Counted from the stretch's first letter, positions 35,532 through 44,096 are shown. The stretch is DNA of 64,000 nucleotides from Virgibacillus_O sediminis (GCF_042643265.1 NZ_JBHRRZ010000040.1:186001-250000), one strand, 5' to 3'. Notes: generated by a model not told the origin, from the letters alone. Numbers and translations are program-made.

Positions 35532-36549
35532 TGGGTTCGAGCTGTTTCAAAAAGTTCAAGGCATCTTCAAAGGTATCTACGGGAACAATTTCCATATCCG
35601 TACCAATTTCCTCCGCCGTCTCTTGTGCTATTTCATAATTCGACCTTTCTGCTCCATTTCCATGTGGAGCAAAGAAAATATCAATTCCCTCCCTGTCGGA
35701 AGCAACCACTTTTTTATCAATTCCTCCAATCCGGTAGACAGTACCTTCATAATCAATCTCACCAGTACCGCCTATATGGTAGCCTCTTGTGATATCCTCT
35801 TCTGTCAACTGGTCGTAAATTTCCAGCGCAAACATTAAACCGGCACTAGGTCCGCCTATTCGGCCACTGGTGAAGTTGATATCTGGATCCACTTCCACAC
35901 TTCTATCGGTTACAAGGCTAATACCTATTCCGACTCCGCCATCAGTCTGGTCAAACTTTTCCAGAGCGAGTTCTGTTTTGAATTGCTCACCATCCCGGAC
36001 AACATCTAAGGTAACCGTCTCACCAGCTTCCTTCTTTTCTACATAACTGGTCAGATCTGTAGACTCCCGCACTTCTCGGCCGTCAATCCCTATGATCCGG
36101 TCACCTGTCTGGAGCTTTCCGTCTGCAGGCATTCCTTCCAGCACCGATACCACATAAATCCCTTCATAATCTATGTTGATATCTCCATCAGCTGCTTGAT
36201 AGGCGACTACCGTCGAGGCTTCTTGAGAGCTTTCCATCATCTCCAACTGTGCCTCCATATACTCTTCCTCCGATATACCATGAGGGCGGACTTGATTTAA
36301 CGGAAGAATATCATGGTGAGGAAGTATCTTTGCCATCAAGTACTGGATGGGAGTTGCCTGGCTGCCGCTTACTGTGACCAAATGCATATCTCCACTACTG
36401 TCATACCCACCGCTGACTTCCACTATCGAATTCAATGCATCTGCGCCGCCGGGCCGTTGGATATAATAATCCAATTGGTATACGGAAAGGAAATAAGCAG
36501 TCAAGACAACCAACAGTAATGAAAAAACATGTCCCTTTGTAAATCTCAT
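35524..36549 (-). CDS. ylbL: YlbL, membrane-anchored PDZ and Lon-like serine protease
   Basis: The 341-residue protein has an N-terminal membrane helix (about residues 8-26), a PDZ domain (about 120-200, YVVSVLEGMPADGKLQTGDRIIGIDG), and a Lon-type catalytic domain with Ser in RIGGPSAGLMF near 235 and Lys in IGGIDKKVVASDREG near 282. YlbL-family (SepM-like) proteases cleave outside or at the membrane; in B. subtilis YlbL degrades the division inhibitor YneA after DNA damage. Its transcript ends at the hairpin it shares with tmcAL. A ylbK patatin gene does not follow, unlike in B. subtilis. Confidence 0.92.
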   Translation of the reverse strand: MRFTKGHVFSLLLVVLTAYFLSVYQLDYYIQRPGGADALNSIVEVSGGYDSSGDMHLVTVSGSQATPIQYLMAKILPHHDILPLNQVRPHGISEEEYMEAQLEMMESSQEASTVVAYQAADGDINIDYEGIYVVSVLEGMPADGKLQTGDRIIGIDGREVRESTDLTSYVEKKEAGETVTLDVVRDGEQFKTELALEKFDQTDGGVGIGISLVTDRSVEVDPDINFTSGRIGGPSAGLMFALEIYDQLTEEDITRGYHIGGTGEIDYEGTVYRIGGIDKKVVASDREGIDIFFAPHGNGAERSNYEIAQETAEEIGTDMEIVPVDTFEDALNFLKQLEPKG

Positions 36550-36805
36550 AATATATCCCCTTCCAGTATTTAAAAAAGTGCTTTTTTAGTGTAGCCCAGC
36601 TTATAACATATCCATTAATATAAACTATTCCGTGCCCTTGTAAAAAATAATACGTTTTTGCGCCGAAAAGTATCTGGCATAAACCAGACAGGTAACCGCG
36701 TATATTGATATAGACTTGTACAATGTATGGAACAAGCTAGCATTATTCTACTACTAACACATAAAGATGTACAGACCAAGGCTCTGCCTGTAGGGGGCTT
36801 ACTAA

Positions 36806-38029
36806 TTGAAACAAATTATAAAGACAATATTATTATCCGGTTTTGCCACCTTTCTGACAGTCGCATTAATCCGATTTCCCGATCAGGCGTTTGAAGCAAG
36901 CATCCGCGGTTTAAATATTTGGTGGGAGGTCGTATTTCCTTCCCTCCTGCCATTTTTTATCACAGCGGAACTGCTAATCGCTTTTGGCGTCGTCAAATTC
37001 ATTGGTGTTCTCTTTGAGCCAGTGATGAGACCATTGTTTAATGTACCGGGAACCGGCAGCTTTGGCTGGATTATGGGTATGGTAAGCGGATACCCAACCG
37101 GTGCGAAGATAGCGGCAAGACTCCGGGAAGAAGGGCAATTGACACAAGTTGAGGCGGAGCGGCTCGTCTCCTTCACTAATGCCTCCAGTCCTTTGTTCAT
37201 TTTCGTGGCAGTATCCATCGGCTTTTTCCATGATGCCTCCCTTGGAGTACTATTGGCGGCATGTCATTATATTGGCAATGCCCTTGTTGGGATATGTATG
37301 GGGTTCTATAAAAGAAATAGCGGAAGAAAACCCAAACACCCCACGAATAAAAAACAGAAGCCTGCAGTAGTGCGAGCCTTTCTGGAGATGCATGAAACAC
37401 GATTGAAAGATAAACGCCCTCTAGGAGAAGCTATAAGTGATGCAGTTTTGAACTCCATCCAGACACTTCTCATGGTTGGAGGGTTCATCATCTTATTTTC
37501 TGTGCTGACTAAATTGCTGTTTCTTTCCGGAATTTCCTCCCTTTTGGCAAGGTTTATTGAAACCACTTTTGTACTTGTCTCCCTGCCGGCCGATATGGCA
37601 CTTCCTTTTATATCCGGCTTATTCGAAATAACCTTGGGGGCCCAAATGATCTCGCAGACACCTGCCGACAGCATGTTGGCCAAAGCTATAATTGTAAGTT
37701 TCATCCTAGGTTTTAACGGTTTTTCCGTACAAGCGCAAGTAGCAAGCATACTGGCCAAGACTGATATCCGTTTTGCTCCTTATTTTTTCGCAAGGTTTTT
37801 ACATGGATTGTTGGCGAGTCTATTGGTATTGCTTTTATACAAACCACTCTATCTTAATAAGCAAGTGATTCAGATGGACTCGATTCCTGTGGCATCGCCT
37901 TCTGAAACGTCCAGTCAGTGGATTTATGCCCTTGAATCCCTCACCCATGCGGGTCCGCTTTTCACCATAGTATGCCTCGGACTGGCGGCAGTCATTTTAT
38001 ACCGTAAAATCAGAAAAGATGCTGCATAG
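36806..38029 (+). CDS. ylbJ: YlbJ, sporulation integral membrane protein
   Basis: The 407-residue polytopic protein (eight or more predicted helices) belongs to the YlbJ family of spore formers, with a nucleoside-transporter-gate-like domain. Typical segments are GWIMGMVSGYPTGAKIAARLR and FTNASSPLFIFVAVSIGFF. In B. subtilis ylbJ is a sigma-E gene needed for spore heat resistance; its substrate, if any, is unknown. The start is TTG with AGGGGG 7-8 nt upstream. I looked for a sigma-E promoter upstream and did not find a convincing one. Confidence 0.9.
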   Translation: MKQIIKTILLSGFATFLTVALIRFPDQAFEASIRGLNIWWEVVFPSLLPFFITAELLIAFGVVKFIGVLFEPVMRPLFNVPGTGSFGWIMGMVSGYPTGAKIAARLREEGQLTQVEAERLVSFTNASSPLFIFVAVSIGFFHDASLGVLLAACHYIGNALVGICMGFYKRNSGRKPKHPTNKKQKPAVVRAFLEMHETRLKDKRPLGEAISDAVLNSIQTLLMVGGFIILFSVLTKLLFLSGISSLLARFIETTFVLVSLPADMALPFISGLFEITLGAQMISQTPADSMLAKAIIVSFILGFNGFSVQAQVASILAKTDIRFAPYFFARFLHGLLASLLVLLLYKPLYLNKQVIQMDSIPVASPSETSSQWIYALESLTHAGPLFTIVCLGLAAVILYRKIRKDAA

Positions 38030-38047
38030 CAATGACAGCATCTTTTT
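38018..38047. terminator. Bidirectional terminator between ylbJ and coaD
   Basis: GATGCTG and CAGCATC pair around an 11-base loop. TTTTT follows on the plus strand and TTTT on the minus strand. The stem overlaps the last codons of ylbJ. Confidence 0.8.
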
Positions 38048-38049
38048 CA

Positions 38050-38532
38050 TCAGTAATTATATTTCTTCTTAAGGGCATCTTCTATCACGGGCGGCACAAG
38101 ATCAGAGACATCGGCTCCATATTTTGCAATTTCTTTTACAATGCTGGAGCTTAAGAAGGAATATTGGTTATTGGTCATCATGAAAAATGTTTCAATATTC
38201 TCATCCAGCTTGCGGTTCATAGAGGTAATCTGCATTTCATATTCAAAGTCGCTCACCGCTCTAAGCCCTCTAATAATGGCGTGAGCATGATTTTCTTTAG
38301 CATAATCCATAAGAAGATGGTCGGAGGAATCCACTGATACATTCGGAATGTCACTGGTGGCCGATTTTATTAAGTCCATCCTTTCTTCAACGGAGAACAA
38401 TGGGGATTTTGACTGATTATTAAAGACGGTAACTACTACCTCGTCAAAAATCTTGGCCCCTCTCTGAATGATGTCCAGATGCCCATGGGTAATCGGATCG
38501 AAACTCCCCGGGCATATTGCTTTTTTACTCAT
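38050..38532 (-). CDS. coaD: Phosphopantetheine adenylyltransferase
   Basis: The 160-residue enzyme makes dephospho-CoA from 4'-phosphopantetheine and ATP. The nucleotidyltransferase motif GSFDPITHGHLDII is near residues 9-22, and the C-terminal signature NNQYSFLSSSIVKEIAKYG near residue 120. It follows rsmD by about 110 nt, the same pairing as ylbH-ylbI of B. subtilis. Its transcript ends at the hairpin shared with ylbJ. Confidence 0.97.
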   Translation of the reverse strand: MSKKAICPGSFDPITHGHLDIIQRGAKIFDEVVVTVFNNQSKSPLFSVEERMDLIKSATSDIPNVSVDSSDHLLMDYAKENHAHAIIRGLRAVSDFEYEMQITSMNRKLDENIETFFMMTNNQYSFLSSSIVKEIAKYGADVSDLVPPVIEDALKKKYNY

Positions 38533-38641
38533 AGGAAATTGCTCCCTTCTCTTTCTTATCCAAAAATAGAAATCTCATGCAGATATCCGGTTCTCCGCTT
38601 ACCCTATTACAATAAGCAGATTATATAAGTAGTTCGAATGG

Positions 38642-39196
38642 TTACTTTCTTTGATAAATGGTTACCGAAATGCTTCCGCCATAGTTCTCCTTCTTGAGGA
38701 GAGAAAATTCAGTATGTATGTCCGAAGGGCTGTCAGCCGGGTCATGCTCACAATAGACAATTCCTCCGCGTGAAATCAATTCTAGGCGGAGTATTTCATT
38801 TAATAATTTGCCATAGTCCACTTTCTTATAGGGCGGGTCAAGTAAAATAAGGTCAAACTCCAACCCGCGTTTGGAAGCCGCTTGAATTGCCCGGAAGGCT
38901 TCTGCACGAAACACTTCCGCTCTTTCTTCCAACTTTAACATCTTGAGGTTCTCATATATTGTCTGAATTGCTTTCGGATGCTTATCTACAAAAACGGCTT
39001 GGTCCATCCCTCTGCTGACCGCTTCGATACCAAGAGAGCCGCTGCCTGCAAAAAGGTCGAGCACTGCCCCTCCATCAAAGAATGGGCCCATTGCCTGGAA
39101 GACAGCTTCCTTGACTTTGTCAGTTGTTGGCCTGGTCGACTTGCCGGGTACTGCCTTTAGCTGCCTGCCCTTATGTATTCCTGCTATTACGCGCAT
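38642..39196 (-). CDS. rsmD: 16S rRNA (guanine-966-N2)-methyltransferase
   Basis: The 184-residue SAM-dependent enzyme starts MRVIAGIHKGRQLKAVPG and has the SAM motif AVLDLFAGSGSLGIEAVSRG near residue 45 and the catalytic DPPY in DLILLDPPYKKVDYGK near residue 118. RsmD N2-methylates G966 in the 30S head. It is ylbH in B. subtilis. The 386 nt before it contain csfG on the opposite strand. Confidence 0.94.
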   Translation of the reverse strand: MRVIAGIHKGRQLKAVPGKSTRPTTDKVKEAVFQAMGPFFDGGAVLDLFAGSGSLGIEAVSRGMDQAVFVDKHPKAIQTIYENLKMLKLEERAEVFRAEAFRAIQAASKRGLEFDLILLDPPYKKVDYGKLLNEILRLELISRGGIVYCEHDPADSPSDIHTEFSLLKKENYGGSISVTIYQRK

Positions 39197-39336
39197 TATC
39201 CCACCTCATTTGCCACTATACGTTCCTAATCCTAGCATACCACAAGTAATGCGGACAGCAAAAAGATCGAAATTACCGACGGATTATCAATCCAGCTCAT
39301 AAATAAGTATGTTCTTAGAAAAAAATTGACAGTACA

Positions 39337-39366
39337 TGTATATAAAACAAGCTTTTGACTATAATA
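39337..39366 (+). promoter_or_regulatory. Sigma-F/sigma-G type promoter of csfG
   Basis: GTATA (39337-39341), a 15-base spacer and GACTATAATA (39357-39366) match the forespore consensus GYWTA and GGnnAnAHTR with one mismatch in the -10. The spacing is the same as in the sigG promoter of this window. A TTGACA at 39326 lies at the wrong distance to serve as a sigma-A -35. Confidence 0.75.
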
Positions 39367-39372
39367 ACATAA

Positions 39373-39523
39373 TGAAACAGCTGGTAGTTAGCTTGGCTGT
39401 TTCAAAACTCGGAGAAGACTTAAACTTCCCCATAAGTTCTTCCTCCGGTTTCTCCTCTCCCTTTGCCTTTTGTTTTATTGAAAGGGGCCTGCAGAGATGA
39501 TCTCTGCAGGTTTATTTTTTTTT
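39373..39523 (+). ncRNA. csfG: CsfG, sporulation-specific small RNA
   Basis: An RNA of about 150 nt is predicted between ylbG and rsmD (ylbH), the known place of csfG in spore formers. It has a hairpin GAAACAGC/GCTGTTTC, a second hairpin of about 14 bp (CGGAG-AAGA-ACTT arms with a CCCC-containing loop), a pyrimidine-rich single strand (CGGTTTCTCCTCTCCC), and a perfect terminator (CCTGCAGAGA/TCTCTGCAGG then T-rich). CsfG in B. subtilis is made in the forespore under sigma-F and sigma-G; its targets are unknown. The 5' end is inferred from the promoter. Confidence 0.85.
39487..39523 (+). terminator. Terminator of csfG
   Basis: CCTGCAGAGA and TCTCTGCAGG form a perfect 10-bp stem with a three-base loop, followed by TTTA and a run of nine T on the plus strand. 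The minus strand lacks a T run after it, which fixes the RNA orientation. Confidence 0.9.
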
Positions 39524-39548
39524 AGAAAGCCAAAAGGCCCGGAATTTA

Positions 39549-39584
39549 AAAAAGCCTGAACGGATCGTCCGCTCAGGCTCTTTT
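39549..39584. terminator. Terminator after ylbG
   Basis: AGCCTGAACGGA and TCCGCTCAGGCT pair with one mismatch around a three-base loop. On the minus strand TTTTTT follows, ending ylbG; CTTTT follows on the plus strand, so it could also back up csfG. Confidence 0.82.
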
Positions 39585-39858
39585 AAATTCCCATCTTATA
39601 ATCAAACTGTTTCGCTTCATCCGGCTTCTTATTTTCAAAGTCTGTTTCGAGGAAAGGCTTCTGGGACCTTTCAACTTTAAAAACAAAGGACAGCTTCTTC
39701 AGCTTCTTTTCTGCTTCTTCTATATCCGGCTGATTTACATAGATGACAGCATATTTCAATCTCTTCGAGGTATAAATAATATGGCCATAGCGCTTCAGTT
39801 GTTTAATGTTCTTCATATGCTGAAACCAGACAATCAACCCTTGTCGATTTACTCTCAT
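39583..39858 (-). CDS. ylbG: YlbG, DUF2129 protein
   Basis: The 91-residue protein matches the YlbG/DUF2129 family: MRVNRQGLIVWFQHMKNIKQLKRYGHIIYTS, then KYAVIYVN and a charged KKLKKLSFVFKVERS. It is small and cytoplasmic; no function is established. It follows ricF by about 40 nt and probably belongs to a ricF-ylbG unit. Confidence 0.88.
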   Translation of the reverse strand: MRVNRQGLIVWFQHMKNIKQLKRYGHIIYTSKRLKYAVIYVNQPDIEEAEKKLKKLSFVFKVERSQKPFLETDFENKKPDEAKQFDYKMGI

Positions 39859-39900
39859 AAGCTCTCCCCATTACTTAATAAAATTCCTTCTCCGAGTAGA

Positions 39901-40338
39901 TCAAGATGCACAACCGCATCCCCCGCCGCTCCCGCATCCGCAGCCGCCGTCCGTTAAAGCCGCACCGTCTTTTGGCGCTTTAATATTGTCACTTGCGCTT
40001 GATGCAACATACTGGCTAATCTCGTCCAAGAGGCTTTGCAGGTTTCTTTCAGCTATTTTAAACGAGGCTACTTTCGCATTCATATCCATTTCCCGCTTGG
40101 TGGAGCGCACCCTTTTCATAATATCATTATAATCTGGATGGTATCTGCCAAAGCGCTGGACATCCTCGTAATGGCTCTTTATATCAGCAAAAGCCTTTAT
40201 CAGCTTTTGAGCTTCTTCATCGTCATTAAGTGCTTTTCTGGAATGATTGTATGCTTCCATTACCTCGGACTCCAGGACCATTCTGCCTAATTGTTCCGAG
40301 CGATCAAGAATGTCTACATATTCCATGGTTGCTATCAT
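39901..40338 (-). CDS. ricF: RicF (YlbF), subunit of the RicAFT complex
   Basis: The 145-residue protein is mainly helical and ends in a Cys-rich tail, GGCGCGSGGGCGC, with four cysteines. RicA (YmcA), RicF (YlbF) and RicT (YaaT) form a complex with [4Fe-4S] clusters in B. subtilis; it stimulates RNase Y mRNA maturation and affects competence, biofilm and Spo0A phosphorylation. The Cys tail fits cluster binding. ATG 40338 has GGAGG 9 nt upstream. Confidence 0.93.
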   Translation of the reverse strand: MIATMEYVDILDRSEQLGRMVLESEVMEAYNHSRKALNDDEEAQKLIKAFADIKSHYEDVQRFGRYHPDYNDIMKRVRSTKREMDMNAKVASFKIAERNLQSLLDEISQYVASSASDNIKAPKDGAALTDGGCGCGSGGGCGCAS

Positions 40339-40398
40339 TCATGAACACCTCCATTGTTATCATATCACTTAATTGTTTGTAAGAAAACAATGGAACTG

Positions 40399-40632
40399 TC
40401 AATCTTTCATTGCTTCGGCAAATTGAAGCATCATCCCGGCCATCTGAATTTGCTGGTTCACCTTTTCCATCTTCTGTGGAAAAGTCTTTCCATGGAATAC
40501 TTTTGCTTGCTTCTCCATCCGCCGGATATTCTCCGGATGTCGGGAAAGATACCGGTACCAGACTGGGTTATAACGGATGAAACTGAGTAATTCTGGACGC
40601 GATTTTAAATATTGGTACGTGTAGGAATCCAT
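40399..40632 (-). CDS. ylbE: YlbE-like protein
   Basis: The 77-residue basic protein matches the YlbE-like family: YTYQYLKSRPELLSFIRYNPVWYRYLSRHPE, then a helical C-terminus. Function is unknown. It lies between ylbD and ricF; the C-rich stretch at 40634-40643 on the plus strand is its G-rich SD on the minus strand. Confidence 0.85.
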   Translation of the reverse strand: MDSYTYQYLKSRPELLSFIRYNPVWYRYLSRHPENIRRMEKQAKVFHGKTFPQKMEKVNQQIQMAGMMLQFAEAMKD

Positions 40633-40644
40633 GTCCCCCCCCCC

Positions 40645-41034
40645 TTAGTCGCCGAACCAGTTAAACGGATCCCTTGGCTGTGGTGGTGTATGTTTCGTTT
40701 TCTGGTACTGCCGTATTAATTCCTGAACAGCCCCTATGGAATGGTTCAACTGACTGACCTGGCTTTGTATTTTATTAAAATCCATGTGCTCTGTCAGCTT
40801 CATAAGCTGGCTGAATAGCTCTGGCGACTTTTCTTTTGACCCGGAAGAGGCCTTCGTTTCTGTCTCTGTTTTATAGGGCTCCCAAACCTCATCATTCTCG
40901 CCGAGTAAAGCCCACTTTTCATAAAACTCCTGCCATGACCTTCCGCTCCTTCTTATTTCCGCTCTTAATGCTGGATATTTATTGACGAAGTGCTTGAATT
41001 CTACCACCGAAGGATGCAGTTTATCCTCACTCAT
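40645..41034 (-). CDS. ylbD: YlbD-like coat protein
   Basis: The 129-residue protein starts MSEDKLHPSVVEFKHFVNKYPALRAEIRRS and ends with a coiled coil and RDPFNWFGD. YlbD in B. subtilis is annotated as a putative spore coat protein. I chose the ATG at 41034, 4-5 nt after GGGGTGA; nine more codons upstream are open but lack an SD. It precedes ylbE by 12 nt. Confidence 0.85.
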   Translation of the reverse strand: MSEDKLHPSVVEFKHFVNKYPALRAEIRRSGRSWQEFYEKWALLGENDEVWEPYKTETETKASSGSKEKSPELFSQLMKLTEHMDFNKIQSQVSQLNHSIGAVQELIRQYQKTKHTPPQPRDPFNWFGD

Positions 41035-41103
41035 CGTTTCACCCCTCTTTTGCATGGTCACCTGTACTGGTAATTTATGCTGCAGTCCTTTCAGACGTGA
41101 AGC

Positions 41104-42177
41104 CTAGTACGCAAGCCGCTCAATGAAATTCTGGGTATAATGGAAACGATGCACCCCGACCCCCAGGTGAGTGTATTCCTCGTTCAGAAGTGCTTGCCGA
41201 TGCCCCTCACTGTTAAGCCAGCCGTGCATGGCAGCAGGGGCATCTGGATACTGGGCCGCTATATTCTCTCCCGCCGTAATGTATGGTATGTCAAGCACCC
41301 CCAAGCGTTCCTTTAATCCGTCACCATTTAGGCTGGTATGGGAAAAGTATTCCTGTTCAGCCATATCTCTACTGTGTCCATAGGCAACTTGGCTGACAGA
41401 CTCTTCCCATTCTAAAGCCGACCTGCCATGCTGGTGACGAATAACATTGGTAATATCAAAGATTTGCTGTTCCTTTCCATCCTCTATCTCCGTCCACTTA
41501 TCATCGGTAAAATCAGGCTCTTCTGGAAGACTCCCTCTATATTCAACCTGGTACGGGCGATGGGATAGAAGCATGTCTCCATTCATAACCCGTATAGAGG
41601 ATAATTGATCCGTAAATATATCAAAATATGCTTGAACAAATAAATCATCAGATACTTTGGCCAGTGGCCGCTTCTGCAAATCTTCCGGCCCCAGATGAAA
41701 TGTATAAGAGGATAAGCCGTCCTGAAAGTCGACTTCTTCTGAAAAGGATAAGTGCTCTGACACCCGTGAATAGCTGTCCCCCATAGAAACAGGCTCGACG
41801 TCAAAGCCCTCTCCTACCGCATAGACACCTACAATCTCTTGTTGCTCGTCAACCGCGAATTGAACATAGTAGCTTATTTGATCTGTATATATCCACCACT
41901 TATAGCCATATGGACTATCATCTTTTCGAGAAGGATCCCCCATCTCAGACGTCAGAGCATCCGTTGTCAAACCAGTCCAATGGAATAAACTTCCTTCTAG
42001 TGGATTCTCCTCCGCCTCCGGGGCTTCCTTAGACCCCAGCTGCATCTTCTTCTCTTTCACTACATTGCTGATTTTTTCTATAGGGTCCTCGGTAGGTAAT
42101 TCAAGCCGTTCCAACAAATAATACCCTCCAAAGAGAACTACAGACAGAACAAACAGCATTTTTAACAAACGCATCAT
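41104..42177 (-). CDS. ylbC: YlbC, membrane-anchored CAP/SCP-domain protein
   Basis: The 357-residue protein has an N-terminal membrane helix (about residues 3-22), a CAP-associated N-terminal domain (about 65-200), and a C-terminal CAP domain (about 230-355, with ITNVIRHQHGRSALEWEESVSQVAYGHSRDM and EYFSHTSLNGDGLKERLG, GENIAAQYPDAPAAMHGWLNS). Bacterial CAP proteins are extracellular; their activity is mostly undefined. A forespore-type promoter lies upstream, consistent with YlbC being a sporulation protein. AAGGAG is 6 nt before the ATG. Confidence 0.88.
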   Translation of the reverse strand: MMRLLKMLFVLSVVLFGGYYLLERLELPTEDPIEKISNVVKEKKMQLGSKEAPEAEENPLEGSLFHWTGLTTDALTSEMGDPSRKDDSPYGYKWWIYTDQISYYVQFAVDEQQEIVGVYAVGEGFDVEPVSMGDSYSRVSEHLSFSEEVDFQDGLSSYTFHLGPEDLQKRPLAKVSDDLFVQAYFDIFTDQLSSIRVMNGDMLLSHRPYQVEYRGSLPEEPDFTDDKWTEIEDGKEQQIFDITNVIRHQHGRSALEWEESVSQVAYGHSRDMAEQEYFSHTSLNGDGLKERLGVLDIPYITAGENIAAQYPDAPAAMHGWLNSEGHRQALLNEEYTHLGVGVHRFHYTQNFIERLAY

Positions 42178-42245
42178 TTATAGCTCCTTCTCTTTGATCT
42201 ATACTAACCTATATGCTTAATTCCATGGTTCCATTCTATTCCCTC

Positions 42246-42275
42246 TATTATAGTAAAAAGTAGAGGGAAATAAAC
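42246..42275 (-). promoter_or_regulatory. Candidate sigma-F/sigma-G promoter of ylbC
   Basis: The minus strand has GTTTA (42275-42271), 15 nt, and TACTATAATA (42255-42246). The -10 shares ACTATAATA with the csfG promoter but lacks GG at its start. A 7-bp inverted repeat, CCCTCTA/TAGAGGG, overlaps it. Confidence 0.45.
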
Positions 42276-42382
42276 AGTTACATCAAAAAAGTGACAGATA
42301 AACGTTTACTTCATTTCAATTGCAAGTTAATGGATTTCGTACTATTATAAATAAGGAAGGATAATTAGGAGAGGTGAAGAAG

Positions 42383-42748
42383 ATGAAATTGGAAAATACA
42401 GGGATAGAGGATATCACCATCGACTTAAAGCCCCTGGACCATATAACAGGGAATCATGCTTTTATACGTGCCGGCCAATGGGATTATGAAAGAGTGACAT
42501 ATGATTATAAAATCAATTCAAATGAAAAGAATATTACATACTATATCCGTGTCCAAGGATATGCCATCGAAGGTGATGTAGATAGGGGCAACGCTATAAT
42601 TAAGCTGATGCCGCCGCTTCTTGGGAAGCACTACTATCCGCATGGAGTGGAATACGGAGAAGAAGAAAATTTCCCGGAAAGCCTGATAGAACGTTCCCAA
42701 AACCTGGTGGCCAAGCTCGCAGAAGACATTGCCGAATATCAAAAATAA
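42383..42748 (+). CDS. YugN-like family protein
   Basis: The 121-residue protein matches the YugN-like family of Bacillaceae: MKLENTGIEDITIDLKPLDHI, GQWDYERVTYDYKI, YIRVQGYAIEGDVDRGNA and PPLLGKHYYPHGVEYGEEE. It is soluble and of unknown function. I chose the ATG at 42383, 5 nt after AGGTGA; a GTG three codons earlier overlaps the SD. A terminator-like inverted repeat (CCAACTG) follows near 42758-42793. Confidence 0.82.
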   Translation: MKLENTGIEDITIDLKPLDHITGNHAFIRAGQWDYERVTYDYKINSNEKNITYYIRVQGYAIEGDVDRGNAIIKLMPPLLGKHYYPHGVEYGEEENFPESLIERSQNLVAKLAEDIAEYQK

Positions 42749-42908
42749 TGTAGGGCCAAACCAACTGTTCAAAAATGTAGGGCAGTTGGTTTTTATTCGC
42801 ATTTCTTCTTTTATTATTCAATGATGGTTAAACAGGTATGTCTGAAGGGTGCCGCCCTCATACGGGATATCTGATCTTTTTCATTTCTAAAGGAGGCAAT
42901 GTACTAAC

Positions 42909-43967
42909 TTGTTCCGATCTATAACAAAACGCCAATGGAGTTTAATTTTATTGGCTATAGTGCTTCTCTTATTCGCTATATTTATTTTACCGGTGTCTAT
43001 TCCTCTGATTCTTGCATTTTTGACAGCTTTGGTTCTTAATCCTTTAATAAGATGGATGCAGCGAAAAGGAAGAATGAACAGAAAACTTTCGGTAACTGTT
43101 GTCTTTCTTATTTTCCTCCTGTTTATCGGGGTTGTTGGAACCTTTACAGTTACAAAGGCTGTGACACAGGTAGTTAATTTCGTTGAAGATGTACCCGCAT
43201 ATGTGAATCAGATGAACCGCATCTATCAGGACTGGGAAAATCGAGTGCAGCAATATACAGACACACTCCCCCCTGAATTTGTCGACCAGGCATCCGAAAG
43301 TATTGAGGATAGTCTCACTTCTCTTAGCAATACTGCTAAAGAAATTATCACCATTGATAATATTGCACAGATATTCGCAAAGGTGCCTCAATATCTTGTC
43401 AGCTTTATTGTATATTTAATTGCCCTATTTCTCTTCATGCTGGAGCTTCCCAACCTGAAGTCTAAGACGTACCATATGCTTACAAATGAAACAGCTGAGA
43501 AAGTTTCTTTTATGAATGATCGGCTGAAAAGCGTATTTTTCGGCTTTTTCAAAGCTCAGTTCCTGGTAAGTCTCATTATTCTTGCCGTCACATTGTTAGG
43601 CCTATATTTAATAGTGCCAGAAGTAGCATTGATCATGGGTTTAATCATTTGGATTGTAGACCTGATTCCCATAATCGGATCAATTGCCGTACTCGGCCCT
43701 TGGTCATTATTCCTGCTGCTTGCGGGTAATGTTTCTACTGGGGTTCAGCTGGCAATTCTGGCAATCATCCTGTTGGCTATCCGTAGAACTGTAGAGCCGA
43801 AAGTAATGGGACAGCATATTGGCCTTTCCCCCTTAGCAACATTAATTGCAATGTTCCTGGGACTTCAGCTGATAGGCATACTTGGGTTTATTCTAGGGCC
43901 CCTGCTTGTGATTGCATTTAACTCTGCAAGGGAAGCAGGAATTATCAAAGGTAAAATTAAAATCTAA
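42909..43967 (+). CDS. YtvI-like membrane protein of the AI-2E/UPF0118 family
   Basis: The 352-residue protein has about eight predicted membrane helices with a long extracytoplasmic segment (about 80-155), the layout of the AI-2 exporter-like family. Segments near the end, RTVEPKVMGQHIGLSPLATLIAMFLG and FILGPLLVIAF, are diagnostic. The closest Bacillus group is YtvI, a sporulation membrane protein of unknown substrate. The start is TTG, with AAAGGAGG about 12 nt upstream, rather distant, so start confidence is modest. Confidence 0.8.
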   Translation: MFRSITKRQWSLILLAIVLLLFAIFILPVSIPLILAFLTALVLNPLIRWMQRKGRMNRKLSVTVVFLIFLLFIGVVGTFTVTKAVTQVVNFVEDVPAYVNQMNRIYQDWENRVQQYTDTLPPEFVDQASESIEDSLTSLSNTAKEIITIDNIAQIFAKVPQYLVSFIVYLIALFLFMLELPNLKSKTYHMLTNETAEKVSFMNDRLKSVFFGFFKAQFLVSLIILAVTLLGLYLIVPEVALIMGLIIWIVDLIPIIGSIAVLGPWSLFLLLAGNVSTGVQLAILAIILLAIRRTVEPKVMGQHIGLSPLATLIAMFLGLQLIGILGFILGPLLVIAFNSAREAGIIKGKIKI

Positions 43968-44096
43968 ATAGATGAAATCAGTAACTTTTTGATAAAGTGG
44001 CAGACCATAATAGCCTATTCGTTCCGTACATCTAGTTGTTGGCCTTATGGTCTCTCTATTCCATAACCGAAAAAAACCTAGCATTTGACATAAAAA

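Noticed and set aside
36690..36735. Possible sigma-E promoter before ylbJ (GTATATT and TGTACAAT)
   Set aside because: The two elements are only 10 nt apart rather than about 14, and the -10 starts with TG instead of CA.
39326..39366. Sigma-A promoter TTGACA ... TATAAT before csfG
   Set aside because: The spacing is 28 nt, too long for sigma-A; the forespore alignment explains the -10 better.
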